Positions 34,200-43,773 of a stretch of DNA of 64,000 nt are shown one piece after another; within the stretch, counting starts at the first letter, position 1, and each line of letters begins with the position of its first letter. Location: positions 5,828,001-5,892,000 of the forward strand of contig CP119311.1 of NCBI GenBank assembly GCA_029202545.1. The letters run 5' to 3'. The stretch is from Candidatus Pseudobacter hemicellulosilyticus (GTDB lineage: Bacteria > Bacteroidota > Bacteroidia > Chitinophagales > Chitinophagaceae). A program made the translations under genes and the position numbers. The notes under the pieces were generated by a model. It saw only the letters and a program-made list of their open reading frames with translations, was not told where the DNA came from and made no database searches.

Positions 34200-34233
34200 A
34201 CAAACCCTTATAGCTCTAAAAAAGAAAAACCGT

Positions 34234-35736
34234 ATGAGAAAATTTTTTCCACTATTCTTAACCGTTATTACGCTCATCTGCTGGAAAAAAACTGTGTCGC
34301 AATGCGGCTCCGCTCCCACTGGTTATGGCACTAACAATGTCTGGATCGGCGCCGTGTACAATAATGAGAACTTCACTACCTACAGGGGTACCATTTATGA
34401 GGGCACGGCCGCCAGTCCCAACTTTGACGAGAGTTTTGGCGGCACCACCGGCAACGGCACCACCAACAGCTGTACTTTCAGCAGGGAAACCTTCAGCGTT
34501 CGTTTCCGGCTGCGTAAAAATTTTGATGCAGGCAGATACCAGTTTACCATCGGTGCAGACGACGGGGTACGCTTCAGCCTCGATGGAGGCACTAACTGGG
34601 TGATCAATCAACTCCAGGACCAATCCTATACTACCTTTACGTATACAGTAGACCTGACCGCCGGCAATAAGGACATGGTCATAGAATATTATGAGCACAC
34701 AGAAGACAACAGGGTCTCTTTCAACGTGGTAAAGATCTGTACCGTTTCCGGCAGCCAGACCGTCTATGGCACCAATAATACCTGGATCGGTTATGTATAT
34801 GAAGGGATCAACTTTGATACTTTCAAAGGCAGGATCAACACAGGCAATGCTGTCAGTCCCTTTTTCAATACCGATTTTGGGGGCTCATATGTATACATCA
34901 ATACAGACCAATGCAGCACCTATACAGAGAACTTCAGTGTCCGGTTCCGCTTACGCCAGCAGTTTGACGAGCGCTGGTATGTCATCACGGTGGGAGGAGA
35001 TGATGGCTACCGGCTCAGCCTGGACGGCGGCAGCACCTGGATTATCCAGAACTGGGCAGATCATAGTTACGTGTATAGCTCGCGAACTGTTAAGCTGAGC
35101 GGCTATGTCAATATGGTACTGGAATATTATGAACGGGGTGGCGAGAACACTGTGAGCTTTGACATCGGCAATTCCCTGCCCATCTACCTATTGAATTTTG
35201 AAGGCTGGCCGCGGGATGGAACGGCAAACCTGCAATGGTCCACCAGTCCGGAAAGCACAGAAAAACAATTTGTGGTGCAAAGAAGCTATGACGGCAGCAG
35301 GTTCGGGGACCTGGCCACTGTCAACGCCAGCGAAGGCGCCTGGATATCCGGCAACAGGAACTATAAGTATACAGACCCAAATCCATTGCCAGGCAATTCC
35401 TGGTACCGCCTGAAAATGGTGGATGAGGACGCCAGCATTGTGTACTCAAAGATCATCCCCATCCAGACACTGGACAGCCGGGCTATCAGGATCTATCCCA
35501 CCCTGCTGCAGCAGAGCCGGCAGGTATTTGTACAGGCCGATCAGCCCCGGAACAATTTGCTGGTGACCATCTGCAACAGCAACGGGCAAAAATTAGTGCA
35601 GCGAAACACGGGGACGGTCAGCAGGGGACAAACCAGCACCATCCCCTTACCAGGAACCCTGCCCACCGGTATCTACATTGTCCAGGTAAGCAGCGATGGT
35701 CAACTACTCAAAAAACAACTCATTCAAATACACTGA
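34234..35736 (+). CDS. T9SS-exported protein with two PA14-like repeats
   Basis: A 500-residue secreted protein. After a signal peptide (about 1-23) come two homologous domains of about 150 residues: one with NNVWIGAVYNNENFTTYRG and VRFRLRKNFDAGRYQFTIGA, the other with NNTWIGYVYEGINFDTFKGR and VRFRLRQQFDERWYVITVGG. Both continue DDGxRxSLDGGxxWxI and end YYE....N.VSFx, the look of PA14/carbohydrate-binding folds. A linker (IYLLNFEGWPRDGTANLQWS) precedes a T9SS type A-like sorting domain ending PTGIYIVQVSSDGQLLKKQL. It is likely attached to the cell surface and may bind glycans. Followed by a strong terminator. Confidence 0.85.
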   Translation: MRKFFPLFLTVITLICWKKTVSQCGSAPTGYGTNNVWIGAVYNNENFTTYRGTIYEGTAASPNFDESFGGTTGNGTTNSCTFSRETFSVRFRLRKNFDAGRYQFTIGADDGVRFSLDGGTNWVINQLQDQSYTTFTYTVDLTAGNKDMVIEYYEHTEDNRVSFNVVKICTVSGSQTVYGTNNTWIGYVYEGINFDTFKGRINTGNAVSPFFNTDFGGSYVYINTDQCSTYTENFSVRFRLRQQFDERWYVITVGGDDGYRLSLDGGSTWIIQNWADHSYVYSSRTVKLSGYVNMVLEYYERGGENTVSFDIGNSLPIYLLNFEGWPRDGTANLQWSTSPESTEKQFVVQRSYDGSRFGDLATVNASEGAWISGNRNYKYTDPNPLPGNSWYRLKMVDEDASIVYSKIIPIQTLDSRAIRIYPTLLQQSRQVFVQADQPRNNLLVTICNSNGQKLVQRNTGTVSRGQTSTIPLPGTLPTGIYIVQVSSDGQLLKKQLIQIH

Positions 35737-35775
35737 ACCTTATTGTAAATCTGTAATAACACGGGGTGGACAAAC

Positions 35776-35807
35776 AAGGAACAGCCTGGCAATTGCCGGG
35801 CTGTCCT
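35776..35807 (+). terminator. Terminator of the T9SS protein gene
   Basis: A long hairpin (AAGG.ACAGCC.GGCAATTGCC.GGCTGT.CCTT) lies 40 bases after the stop. A second hairpin, CGTCAC/GTGACG, follows at 35815-35834. Confidence 0.65.
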
Positions 35808-35924
35808 TCATTTGCGTCACGTTGCGCTGTGACGTATCAAACTTAACCATAGCTATAAGAAGGTTAGCTATAGCCGTTATTTCAATGACCGGGCCAGTTA
35901 CCGTTTACTTAACAGAAAAAAATG

Positions 35925-37436
35925 TTAAAGGGGATCATTGCCCAGCAGGGCCAGTTGATGAAAAGCAGGGTGCAGTGCAGCATAGAGTCCTTCGTACACT
36001 TTGAAATATTGCTGATAACGGGTATGTTGTTGCGGATCCGGGACAAAACGTTCCTGTACTTCCAGGAAGGCACGCGCAGCCGCCAGTTCCGGTAACAGGC
36101 CCACCGCTTTAAGCCCCAGGATGGCGGCGCCCGTAGCAGAAGCATCTGCCGTATTGCTGACGGTCAGTTCCTGCCCAAACAGGTCCGTAAGCCATTGCAG
36201 CCAGTCACCGGACCTGATAAAACCACCACTGACATAAATAGTACGCATATCCCCCACCGTTTCTTTCACTGCATTGGCTACCTGGTACAGGGAATAATTG
36301 ATCCCTTCCACCACGGCCCGCATATAATGGGCAGGCTGGTGCCCCGGGCCCATGCCTATAAATGCAGCCCGGGCATAGGCATCCCATACCGGCGCCCGCT
36401 CGCCCGCCAGGTAAGGCAGGAACAATAACCCATCGGCCCCTGCCGGCGCTTGGGCGGCAGCCTCCAGGAACCAGGAAAGATCATGCGTATGGGGTGGCGT
36501 CCCCTGTCCAAAGCGACTGGCATACCAGGTCAGCAGCGCAGCGCCATTGTTCACCGGCCCGCCGCAGACATAGAGACCATCAGCCAGGATATAACTGAAG
36601 GTCCGGCCCAGCGGATCCACCCGCGGCCGACTGGTCAGCATCCTGACAGCACCGCTGGTGCCAATGGTCAGCGAAGCATCACCGGGCAACAGCGCATAAC
36701 TGCCCAGGTTGGCCAGGCAGCCATCACTTGCCCCGATAATGATTGGCGTATCCGTTGGAAGCTCAAGCAACCGCGCATATTCCGGGCGCAGGCCACTCAG
36801 TATGGTAGTGGCCGGCACCGGCCGGGATAACTGTTCCGGCCGTACGCCCGCGGCGGCCAGGGCCGGCATATACCAGTCCAGCGCCTCTATATCAAAAAGC
36901 CCCGTTGCAGAAGCGATGGAGTGATCAATCCAGTAACCACCCAATAACCGGAACAGCAGGTATTCTTTAATGCCCACAAACTTTGCCGCCTGCCGGAATA
37001 GAGCCGGCCGCTGCTGCCGCCAGTAGCAGAGCTTGCTGAGGGGCGACATAGCATGCAAGGGGGTTCCGGTATGCTGATAAATAGCAGGGCCATCGGGCGA
37101 GGCCTTCAGCGCCTCAGCAGCTCTCCGGCTCCGCCCATCGGCCCAGGTCAGGAGCCTGGTCAATGGCTGGCCGTCAGCATCCAGGGCCATCAGGCTATGC
37201 ATGGCGCTGCTGAAACTTAGGCCTGCCAGCTGCTGCCGGCCGGTTTGCGCCAGCACTTCCTGCACTACTGTCAGCACAGCCTGCAATAAAGTGTCCGGAT
37301 CCAGTTCATGCGCCTCCCGTTCGGGGATCAGTGGCTGATAGGTGGTATTGGCCTGGGCAATCACTGCGCCGGAAGCCGTAAAGGCAATGGCCTTGGTATT
37401 GGTAGTGCCGATATCTATGCCCAGGATAAACTGCAT
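35925..37436 (-). CDS. FGGY-family carbohydrate kinase, gluconokinase-like
   Basis: A 503-residue FGGY kinase with both ATPase domains. The first starts FILGIDIGTTNTKAIAF (phosphate-binding 1), and the second domain contains TLTIGTSGAVRML and GADGLLFLPYLAGERAPVWD. The catalytic Asp should be in IIIGASDGCLANLGSYAL. The YLAGERAPVWD and DGCLANLG motifs match gluconokinase more than xylulose or glycerol kinase, but this is family-level inference. It phosphorylates a sugar acid or sugar in the cytoplasm. Start ATG 37436 fits the fold; the longer frame adds 13 residues. Confidence 0.85.
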   Translation of the reverse strand: MQFILGIDIGTTNTKAIAFTASGAVIAQANTTYQPLIPEREAHELDPDTLLQAVLTVVQEVLAQTGRQQLAGLSFSSAMHSLMALDADGQPLTRLLTWADGRSRRAAEALKASPDGPAIYQHTGTPLHAMSPLSKLCYWRQQRPALFRQAAKFVGIKEYLLFRLLGGYWIDHSIASATGLFDIEALDWYMPALAAAGVRPEQLSRPVPATTILSGLRPEYARLLELPTDTPIIIGASDGCLANLGSYALLPGDASLTIGTSGAVRMLTSRPRVDPLGRTFSYILADGLYVCGGPVNNGAALLTWYASRFGQGTPPHTHDLSWFLEAAAQAPAGADGLLFLPYLAGERAPVWDAYARAAFIGMGPGHQPAHYMRAVVEGINYSLYQVANAVKETVGDMRTIYVSGGFIRSGDWLQWLTDLFGQELTVSNTADASATGAAILGLKAVGLLPELAAARAFLEVQERFVPDPQQHTRYQQYFKVYEGLYAALHPAFHQLALLGNDPL

Positions 37437-37480
37437 CTCCGAAGATACAAATCGGCCCGCAGAAAAGGCAGCCAAAAAAA

Positions 37481-37511
37481 AATGCGGCCACTGCCTGTGC
37501 AGGACCGCATT
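37481..37511 (-). terminator. Terminator of the lipoprotein gene
   Basis: Read on the minus strand, AATGCGG (37511-37505) pairs with CCGCATT (37487-37481), followed by nine T. It is 28 bases past the stop at 37540. Confidence 0.82.
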
Positions 37512-37539
37512 CTGGTGCTTAAACTACTACTGGGCAGGA

Positions 37540-38721
37540 TCAACGAATTACTTTGGTCTCCGCATAATCGTCCGGGTTCAGGCCCAGTTTCCGGAGATCA
37601 TCCAGGCTGGTGGTATTATGCGTTCCGATATAGGTATGCTTTGTTTTGTTCACGAAATATTTCTGGTGGCTGTTGTCTACCTGGAAAGTATTGCCCTGCG
37701 CATCGGCCACGGTATGCTCACCGCGGATCACATTGATGAAGCGCTCATGGCTGCGGTCCAGGCTGGCCTGCTGAATGGCCCAGGCATTGTTACGGGCATC
37801 ATTTGCCGCCTGCAGGTTGCCCATCCTTTCCTGGTGAGCGCTGGCGGATTGCTGGATCTGGTTCATCCGCAGCTGGTGCTGCTGGTTCATGGCGCTGAAA
37901 TTGACCTGCTGTTGCTGGTAATCGCGCTGCAGCTGCGCCATCCGTTGCTGGTGCTGGGCATTCTCCCGGGCCTTCCAGGTTGGATCCGTTTTATTGGTAG
38001 CGGCAATCTTCAGCAGGGTCTCATTGAAACGGGCCGGGTCCCCGGAACTCAAAGCGCCCATGACCTCCGGCACCCAGATAGTGCCACCAAAGATGGTAGC
38101 TCCATGCAATACCCCATAAGTGGTCTTATTGTTCTCCATATACTGGAAAGAATAATAGACGGAAGTGATGCTGGGCTGGAAACCGCTCCGGGTCAGCACG
38201 TCCATGATGATCTTTTCATATACCGGCGAGCGGTCCCTGCCTATTATTTTGAAACCGGGTTTTGACCCGAATTTTTCTTTGATGTACTGCTGGAAGAACT
38301 GATCGGCCGGAATATAATTGCCCACTCGCATCAGCGGGTTCTGGGAAACCAGGAAACTGTTCTCATCAATCACACCATTGGGCACCATGTATCCCGGTAC
38401 CCGGCCGTCGCCAAAAAAGAAAAGGGTATTGCCGTCCGGGCTGACGCTGGTGGAAACGGGGCGGACCATATTATAGACCCGGACCAGGGACACGTCATTG
38501 GTCCAGCCGGTGGGCAGCTCAATGGAATAGGATTTTTCCTGGGGCTCTGTCAGTTTCACAAACTGCAGTCTGGCAGGATCAATAGGCGCAGCCGGCTTTT
38601 TAGCCGTATCGGCCACAGGGGAAGAAATAGGTTGGGAAGAGGGGCCGCCGCTGGCCGCATCTGAGCAGGCCGCTACCAGGATGGCAGCGCCCAGCAGGGC
38701 AAAACCGGTTGATGATGACAT
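37540..38721 (-). CDS. Lipoprotein with Gln/His/Met-rich coiled coil
   Basis: A 393-residue protein with a lipoprotein signal (LLGAAILVAAC, Cys19) and a Ser/Pro/Ala-rich spacer. Residues about 55-240 form a beta-rich region (FVKLTEPQEKSYSIELPTGW, SVSPDGNTLFFFGDG). Residues about 250-325 are a long amphipathic, Gln/Met/His-rich coil (RENAQHQQRMAQLQRDYQQQ), then a C-terminal segment ending YAETKVIR. I do not recognise the family. It is probably anchored to the outer membrane with the coil reaching into the periplasm. Confidence 0.78.
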   Translation of the reverse strand: MSSSTGFALLGAAILVAACSDAASGGPSSQPISSPVADTAKKPAAPIDPARLQFVKLTEPQEKSYSIELPTGWTNDVSLVRVYNMVRPVSTSVSPDGNTLFFFGDGRVPGYMVPNGVIDENSFLVSQNPLMRVGNYIPADQFFQQYIKEKFGSKPGFKIIGRDRSPVYEKIIMDVLTRSGFQPSITSVYYSFQYMENNKTTYGVLHGATIFGGTIWVPEVMGALSSGDPARFNETLLKIAATNKTDPTWKARENAQHQQRMAQLQRDYQQQQVNFSAMNQQHQLRMNQIQQSASAHQERMGNLQAANDARNNAWAIQQASLDRSHERFINVIRGEHTVADAQGNTFQVDNSHQKYFVNKTKHTYIGTHNTTSLDDLRKLGLNPDDYAETKVIR

Positions 38722-38773
38722 ATGGTATCTTTTACGGGTGATACCTCATATCGGACTACCCGTTAAAAGATCA

Positions 38774-39904
38774 TCAGATCATCTCCTTTAATTTTTCCAC
38801 TACAGCGTCAATCTCTTCTTTGGTATTGTGCTTGCTGAAGGAAAAACGCACGGTCACCTGGTTGGGATTGGTATTGATGGCGCGGATCACGTAAGAGCCC
38901 TGATCGGCCCCACTGGTGCAGGCACTGCCGCCGCTGGCGCAGATATTGCTGATATCCAGGTTGAAAAGGATCATCTCCGACTTCTCCGTTTTGGGGAAGG
39001 ACACGCTCAGCACGGTATAGAGGCTACTGCCCAGGGGATCACCGTTGAAAGCCACTCCCTTGATTTGCTGCTTCAGGGATTCCAGCATATATTCTTTCAG
39101 GCCCTGGATATAGGCGCTGTCCTGCTCGTAATGGACAGTGGCCAGTTCCAGTGCTTTGGCAAAACCCACTACCCCATACAGGTTTTCCGTGCCGGCGCGC
39201 ATATTGCGCTCCTGGGAACCGCCGTGGATATAGGGTTTTATCTTGACGTTCTCATTGATATAGAGGATACCTGCTCCTTTGGGGCCATGGAATTTATGGC
39301 CGGCGCCGGTGATGAAATGAACGGGCGTATTGCGCAGGTCGAAGGGAAAATGGCCAACGGTCTGCACGGTATCGGAGTGGAAAATAGCGTTGTATTTTTT
39401 GCAAAGCTCCCCTACTGCCCGGATATCCAGCATATTGCCGATCTCGTTATTGGCATGCATCAGGGATACCAGGCATTTTTCCTCACTGGTGGAGAGCAAT
39501 TGCTCCAGGTCTTCCAGGTCCACATGACCATTGGGCAGCAGTTTCACCCAGCTCAGGGCGGCCTCGCCACGGTGGTAGAGGTTCTCTACGGTATGCAGGG
39601 TGGCGTGGTGCTCAATGCGGGAGCTGATGATATGCCGGCAGCCGAGGTCTTTCACTGCGGCATTGATGGCCGTATTGGAACTCTCGGTGCCACCGGAAGT
39701 GAAGAAGATCTCCGCAGGATGTGCGTTGAGGATCTTTGCCACCGATTTACGGGCATTTTCAATAGCCAGCCTGGTCTCCCTGCCATAGGAATAAATGGAG
39801 GAAGGATTGCCAAACTTTTCAGTCAGGTAGGGCATCATAGCATCCAGCACCTGGGGATCCAATGGCGTGGTAGCGGCATTGTCTAAATAGATACGTTGCG
39901 TCAT
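38774..39904 (-). CDS. Cysteine desulfurase (NifS/IscS type)
   Basis: A 376-residue PLP enzyme. It starts at ATG 39904 (MTQRIYLDNAATTPLDP). Conserved parts are FTSGGTESSNTAI, HANNEIGNMLDI, the PLP lysine in GAGHKFHGPKGAG (K204), and the sulfur-accepting loop SGGSACTSGADQG with Cys329. It takes sulfur from cysteine for Fe-S clusters and thionucleosides. There is no IscU or Suf gene next to it, so it may be a stand-alone desulfurase. The upstream gap to glmM holds one copy of the dispersed motif. Confidence 0.93.
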   Translation of the reverse strand: MTQRIYLDNAATTPLDPQVLDAMMPYLTEKFGNPSSIYSYGRETRLAIENARKSVAKILNAHPAEIFFTSGGTESSNTAINAAVKDLGCRHIISSRIEHHATLHTVENLYHRGEAALSWVKLLPNGHVDLEDLEQLLSTSEEKCLVSLMHANNEIGNMLDIRAVGELCKKYNAIFHSDTVQTVGHFPFDLRNTPVHFITGAGHKFHGPKGAGILYINENVKIKPYIHGGSQERNMRAGTENLYGVVGFAKALELATVHYEQDSAYIQGLKEYMLESLKQQIKGVAFNGDPLGSSLYTVLSVSFPKTEKSEMILFNLDISNICASGGSACTSGADQGSYVIRAINTNPNQVTVRFSFSKHNTKEEIDAVVEKLKEMI

Positions 39905-40074
39905 GTGAGGGTATTTCCGGCCGCAATTTCCGAAAATTTTCACAATCCATGTTTTTTCCGCCCGCAGAATGACGAAAAGGGCTAATAGCCGTATGAAACA
40001 ACAAAATGGCTGGACATATTATCGCGATTGCGCATGCAAGTATCGGGAGGATACCAACGCTCCGGGAGAAGAAG

Positions 40075-40089
40075 TTTTTGGGACGAACC
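40075..40089 (+). repeat. Dispersed TTTTTGGGACGAACC motif
   Basis: Exact copy of the motif, followed by TAAGCCG, in the 275-base gap between cysteine desulfurase and glmM. Without a matching GTCCC arm. The rest of the gap shows only the glmM terminator. Confidence 0.5.
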
Positions 40090-40119
40090 TAAGCCGTTGC
40101 CGAAGCGTAAGAGCAGGCT

Positions 40120-40151
40120 GGAAAAACAAAGGCCAGGCAATCAGCCCGGCC
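40120..40151 (-). terminator. Terminator of glmM
   Basis: Read on the minus strand, an 8-pair stem (40151-40144 with 40138-40131, one G-T pair) around a 5-base loop is followed by TTTGTTTTT. It lies 29 bases past the glmM stop. Confidence 0.75.
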
Positions 40152-40179
40152 TCAATAATATAGTTAATGGTTCCCTCCC

Positions 40180-41559
40180 CTATAAACTTTCCTTGATATC
40201 CTGCATCAGCCTCAGCGCAATATTATTGGCCGTAGTCTCAAAGTTGCTTTCCGCATAGATGCGGATGATAGGTTCAGTATTGGATGTGCGCAGATGCACC
40301 CAATCCGTATCAAACTCTATCTTCAGGCCATCCTCGGTATTCACCGGCTGGTTACGGTACTTGGTCTTGATCCTTTCAAAGATGGCGGACACATCAATAC
40401 CATTTTCAAGTTCGATCTTATTCTTGGAGATAAAATAATCAGGGTATTTGGCCCGGAACGATTTGATGCCATTCTTGTGCGCCGCCAGTGAGCTCAGGAA
40501 AAGACCGATACCGATCAGTGCATCCCGGCCATAGTGCAGGTCCGGCACAATGATACCGCCATTGCCTTCGCCGCCGATCACGGCATTCACTTCCTTCATC
40601 TTCTTCACTACATTCACCTCGCCTACTGCTGAAGGATAATACTCGCCGCCCCGCTTAATGGTGATCTCTTTGAGCGCCTTGGTGCTGCTCATATTGCTCA
40701 CTGTATTGCCAGGCCGCTGGCTCAGGACATAATCGGCCACGGCCACCAGCGTGTATTCTTCTCCAAACATACTGCCGTCCTCATTGACAAAGCAGAGCCG
40801 GTCCACATCGGGATCTACGGCAATGCCCAGGTCGGCCCGGTGCTGGCGCACCGCTGTGCTCAGGGCGGTCAGGTTCTCCGGCAGCGGCTCGGGGTTATGC
40901 GCAAAGCGCCCGTTCACCTCGCCGTTCAGCAGGATCACTTCTTCCACTCCCAGTGCCTGCAGCAGCTGGGGCACTATGAGTGCGCCGGTGGAGTTGACCA
41001 CATCCACCACCACTTTGTATTGTTTGTTGCGGATGGCTTTCACATCCACCAGTGGATAGGCCAGTACCGTATCAATATGTTGCTGTAAACTTGTTTCGTT
41101 CTGCGTAATGGTACCGAGTTTATCAACGGGTGCAAACGCAAAGGATTCGCTGGCGGCTTTCTCCAGGATCCAGGCGCCTACTTCTCCGCTGATGAATTCA
41201 CCGGTTTCATTGAGCAGTTTGAGGGCATTCCATTCTTTGGGGTTATGACTGGCGGTGATGATGATCCCTCCTCCTGCTTTTTCCCAGCCTACAGCCAGCT
41301 CCACTGTAGGAGTAGTGGACAGGCCCAGGTCCACCACATCAATACCCAACCCGATCAGGGTGCTCACTACCAGTTGCTGCACCATGCTGCCACTGATACG
41401 GCCGTCACGGCCTACCACGATCTTTTTGTTGGTACTATTGTCGAGGATCCAGCTTCCGTATGCTGCTGTAAACTTTACTACGTCAAGAGGTGTAAGATGC
41501 TCGCCCGGTGTTCCGCCAATGGTGCCACGAATACCAGATATGCTTTTGATCAGTGCCAC
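40180..41559 (-). CDS. glmM: Phosphoglucosamine mutase
   Basis: A 459-residue alpha-D-phosphohexomutase. The active-site phosphoserine loop is IIITASHNPKEW (Ser104), the metal loop is DPDVDRLCFVNEDG, and GGEGNGGIIVP is the sugar-binding loop. A final RTSNTEPIIRIYAES binds the phosphate. It converts glucosamine-6-phosphate to glucosamine-1-phosphate for peptidoglycan and LPS. Start is GTG 41559 (MALIKSISGIRGTIG); no ATG fits. Being Bacteroidota, the same enzyme could also act as phosphomannomutase/phosphoglucomutase. Confidence 0.9.
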   Translation of the reverse strand: MALIKSISGIRGTIGGTPGEHLTPLDVVKFTAAYGSWILDNSTNKKIVVGRDGRISGSMVQQLVVSTLIGLGIDVVDLGLSTTPTVELAVGWEKAGGGIIITASHNPKEWNALKLLNETGEFISGEVGAWILEKAASESFAFAPVDKLGTITQNETSLQQHIDTVLAYPLVDVKAIRNKQYKVVVDVVNSTGALIVPQLLQALGVEEVILLNGEVNGRFAHNPEPLPENLTALSTAVRQHRADLGIAVDPDVDRLCFVNEDGSMFGEEYTLVAVADYVLSQRPGNTVSNMSSTKALKEITIKRGGEYYPSAVGEVNVVKKMKEVNAVIGGEGNGGIIVPDLHYGRDALIGIGLFLSSLAAHKNGIKSFRAKYPDYFISKNKIELENGIDVSAIFERIKTKYRNQPVNTEDGLKIEFDTDWVHLRTSNTEPIIRIYAESNFETTANNIALRLMQDIKESL

Positions 41560-41663
41560 AGAGTTTCAAGGTTTGTCTGTTACAAAAATAGGTGTTTCGC
41601 AGCAAGCCGCGATTACCAGTTTCGGGTATTTTTACAGCGTAAGTTGGGGAAAATGATCGCCAA

Positions 41664-43733
41664 CTAACGTTCTTTCACTAAAATCAGCCGCGGGATCTCG
41701 GTCACTTCAATGGTTACATTTCCATTCCGGACCGGCAGCTCCCGCACTATTCCATTCGGTTCTTTATCTTTAAAGCTGACCTCACGGGCAGCTTTGCCAC
41801 CGGTACGCAGGGAGTAATTGCCCAGCTTCTGTCCATTGCGCGAAGGGCAGTACACAAAATAAGCCACCGAGTCCGGCGATACTTTATTCCTGTACTTGTA
41901 TATCCAGGTGTCCGCCTTCTCCTGGACAATCTGCTCCGGCACATAATTTCCCAGGTGACCAATCAGCGCATTGATATAATACCAGGCCGGGTATGGCGCA
42001 TATTCAAAGTTGCCCACCTGGTTCATGATGCCGCTGCTCTGGAACAGGGGCTCATGGTTCTCCCCGTTGTCATCTTTGATCCAGTAAATGATGTAGCGGT
42101 CGAACCCGGCAAAGGCAATGCTGTTGATAGCACGCAGCAACATGATGCCCTGGCTCTCCGACTGGCTGAAGCCAGATACTAACGGCGCCGACACCTTGCT
42201 TTTGCGACTTTTATCCCAGCCCAGCTCACCCATAATACACTCCACGCCCGGTTGTATGCGATAGGTTTCATTGCGCACCTGCGTCAGTTTTTTCCGCAGC
42301 GAATCTTCTTCCGGCGTCAGGCCCGCAGTGCCATTGGCAAATTGCTGTGAATACCTGTCGCCCTTCCCGTTGATGCAATAGTAATGATACTGGATACCGC
42401 CGTTCCAGAGGAACTGGCTATCAGTGCGCACAGTATTGCAGAGGAATTTCAGCACACGCAGGCGATTCACGTCCAGCGCGGTGAAACCGGCCATCATCAG
42501 CTCACTGTGCTTATCGGCATTCTTAATGCCGTGCTGCGGCCCCATAACGCCCTGGTGGCCGTCATAGTCTGCCGAGCTCAGCGCAAAATATTCTACCGGC
42601 GTGCAGTATTTATCGCCCACCCAGGCAGCATCCGGCTCATTGCCGTTTTCATAGAGCTGCATGATATTGCGGCCCGAGAAACGATGCGGCACAAGGCTGC
42701 TGATAAGGTTGGTATCTACTTTCGTGGTACCGTAACAGGCAGCCATGGTCCACATCATATTGGCATGCCTTGCATAGCTCATGGGATCGGAGGTGTTCAT
42801 ACCCATTTTGGTGGTGGGCCGGTTATGGTTATCATATCCCTTCAGCTCCTGCCATTTGGGAACGCCCAGGTAGCTGTACCAGAGCTTGTGGCCTACATCG
42901 CGGGTGATGGAATCTGCATACAGCACATAATCGTTGGTGCCATTGTTCCACCAGCCATGCGGCGTGATATAGTATTGCTGGTTGGGATAGCGGTCTGTTG
43001 TATCCACATCTATCTGGCTGATGGACGTGTATTTCCGGGTCCAGTAAAAAGGCTGCATCCACTTAATGGGAATACCCTGGTAGCAGTTCACGCCCAGGAA
43101 CTCCTTCATCATTTTGGGCGCCAGCCGCGGACCGGTATATTCCGGGGGAGCGGGTTTAGCCAGCGGCGCCAGGGCGCAGCCATACAGCACCGCTTCGGCA
43201 ATATCCGTTTCCCAGCTTTTAAAGCGGAACTTCAGGTAGCGGGCGCTATCGTTGAGGGCTACCTGCCGCCAGCCCCAGAGCGAGGAATTGCCTTTGGTGG
43301 TGAAAGCGGCTTTCAGGGTCCAGTTGTTCATGGAGCCGGTATAGACAAATACGCTGTCCACCACTTTGGCTTTATCATACAGGAATACATCGGTCAGCTG
43401 ATGCGTTGCGCGCAGGTCTACCACAATACTGCTGCCATCATCCTTGTAGTATTTGGGATCATGCGGCGGATGCGGACTGGTGGCCGGTATCACTTTACCC
43501 GGTTCTGCCGGGTCAAAGGAGCCGGGTTCATCAAAGAGGTTGAAGGCGCTGACGCCGGTCACATATTCATAGCCGGACAGATCATATACATCATCCTTCT
43601 GAATGGTCGTGATCTTCTGCGGTGAGGGACAGCCGGCAATGGGGTGGATGCTCATGGGCGGCTGGACAGCGGGACGGCCCTGGCAGGACAGGATCATCCC
43701 GACAGGGAATAACAAGCTCAGGCAATGGTGCAT
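41664..43733 (-). CDS. Glycoside hydrolase-like lipoprotein with discoidin-type N-terminal domain
   Basis: A 689-residue exported protein. It has a lipobox (FPVGMILSC, Cys17). Residues about 50-190 look like a discoidin-like (F5/8 type C) beta-sandwich (VVDLRATHQLTDVFLYDKA, WGWRQVALNDSARYLKFRFK). Residues about 210-600 resemble a TIM-barrel clan A glycosidase, with candidate acid/base Glu366 in YENGNEPD and nucleophile Glu503 in CIMGELGW. The C-terminus is beta-rich. The substrate is unknown; no SusC/SusD pair is adjacent. Most likely it sits on the outer membrane and degrades a complex glycan. Confidence 0.75.
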   Translation of the reverse strand: MHHCLSLLFPVGMILSCQGRPAVQPPMSIHPIAGCPSPQKITTIQKDDVYDLSGYEYVTGVSAFNLFDEPGSFDPAEPGKVIPATSPHPPHDPKYYKDDGSSIVVDLRATHQLTDVFLYDKAKVVDSVFVYTGSMNNWTLKAAFTTKGNSSLWGWRQVALNDSARYLKFRFKSWETDIAEAVLYGCALAPLAKPAPPEYTGPRLAPKMMKEFLGVNCYQGIPIKWMQPFYWTRKYTSISQIDVDTTDRYPNQQYYITPHGWWNNGTNDYVLYADSITRDVGHKLWYSYLGVPKWQELKGYDNHNRPTTKMGMNTSDPMSYARHANMMWTMAACYGTTKVDTNLISSLVPHRFSGRNIMQLYENGNEPDAAWVGDKYCTPVEYFALSSADYDGHQGVMGPQHGIKNADKHSELMMAGFTALDVNRLRVLKFLCNTVRTDSQFLWNGGIQYHYYCINGKGDRYSQQFANGTAGLTPEEDSLRKKLTQVRNETYRIQPGVECIMGELGWDKSRKSKVSAPLVSGFSQSESQGIMLLRAINSIAFAGFDRYIIYWIKDDNGENHEPLFQSSGIMNQVGNFEYAPYPAWYYINALIGHLGNYVPEQIVQEKADTWIYKYRNKVSPDSVAYFVYCPSRNGQKLGNYSLRTGGKAAREVSFKDKEPNGIVRELPVRNGNVTIEVTEIPRLILVKER

Positions 43734-43773
43734 AAGGGATCAGTTAATGAATGAACGATTATACAAAGCCAGG

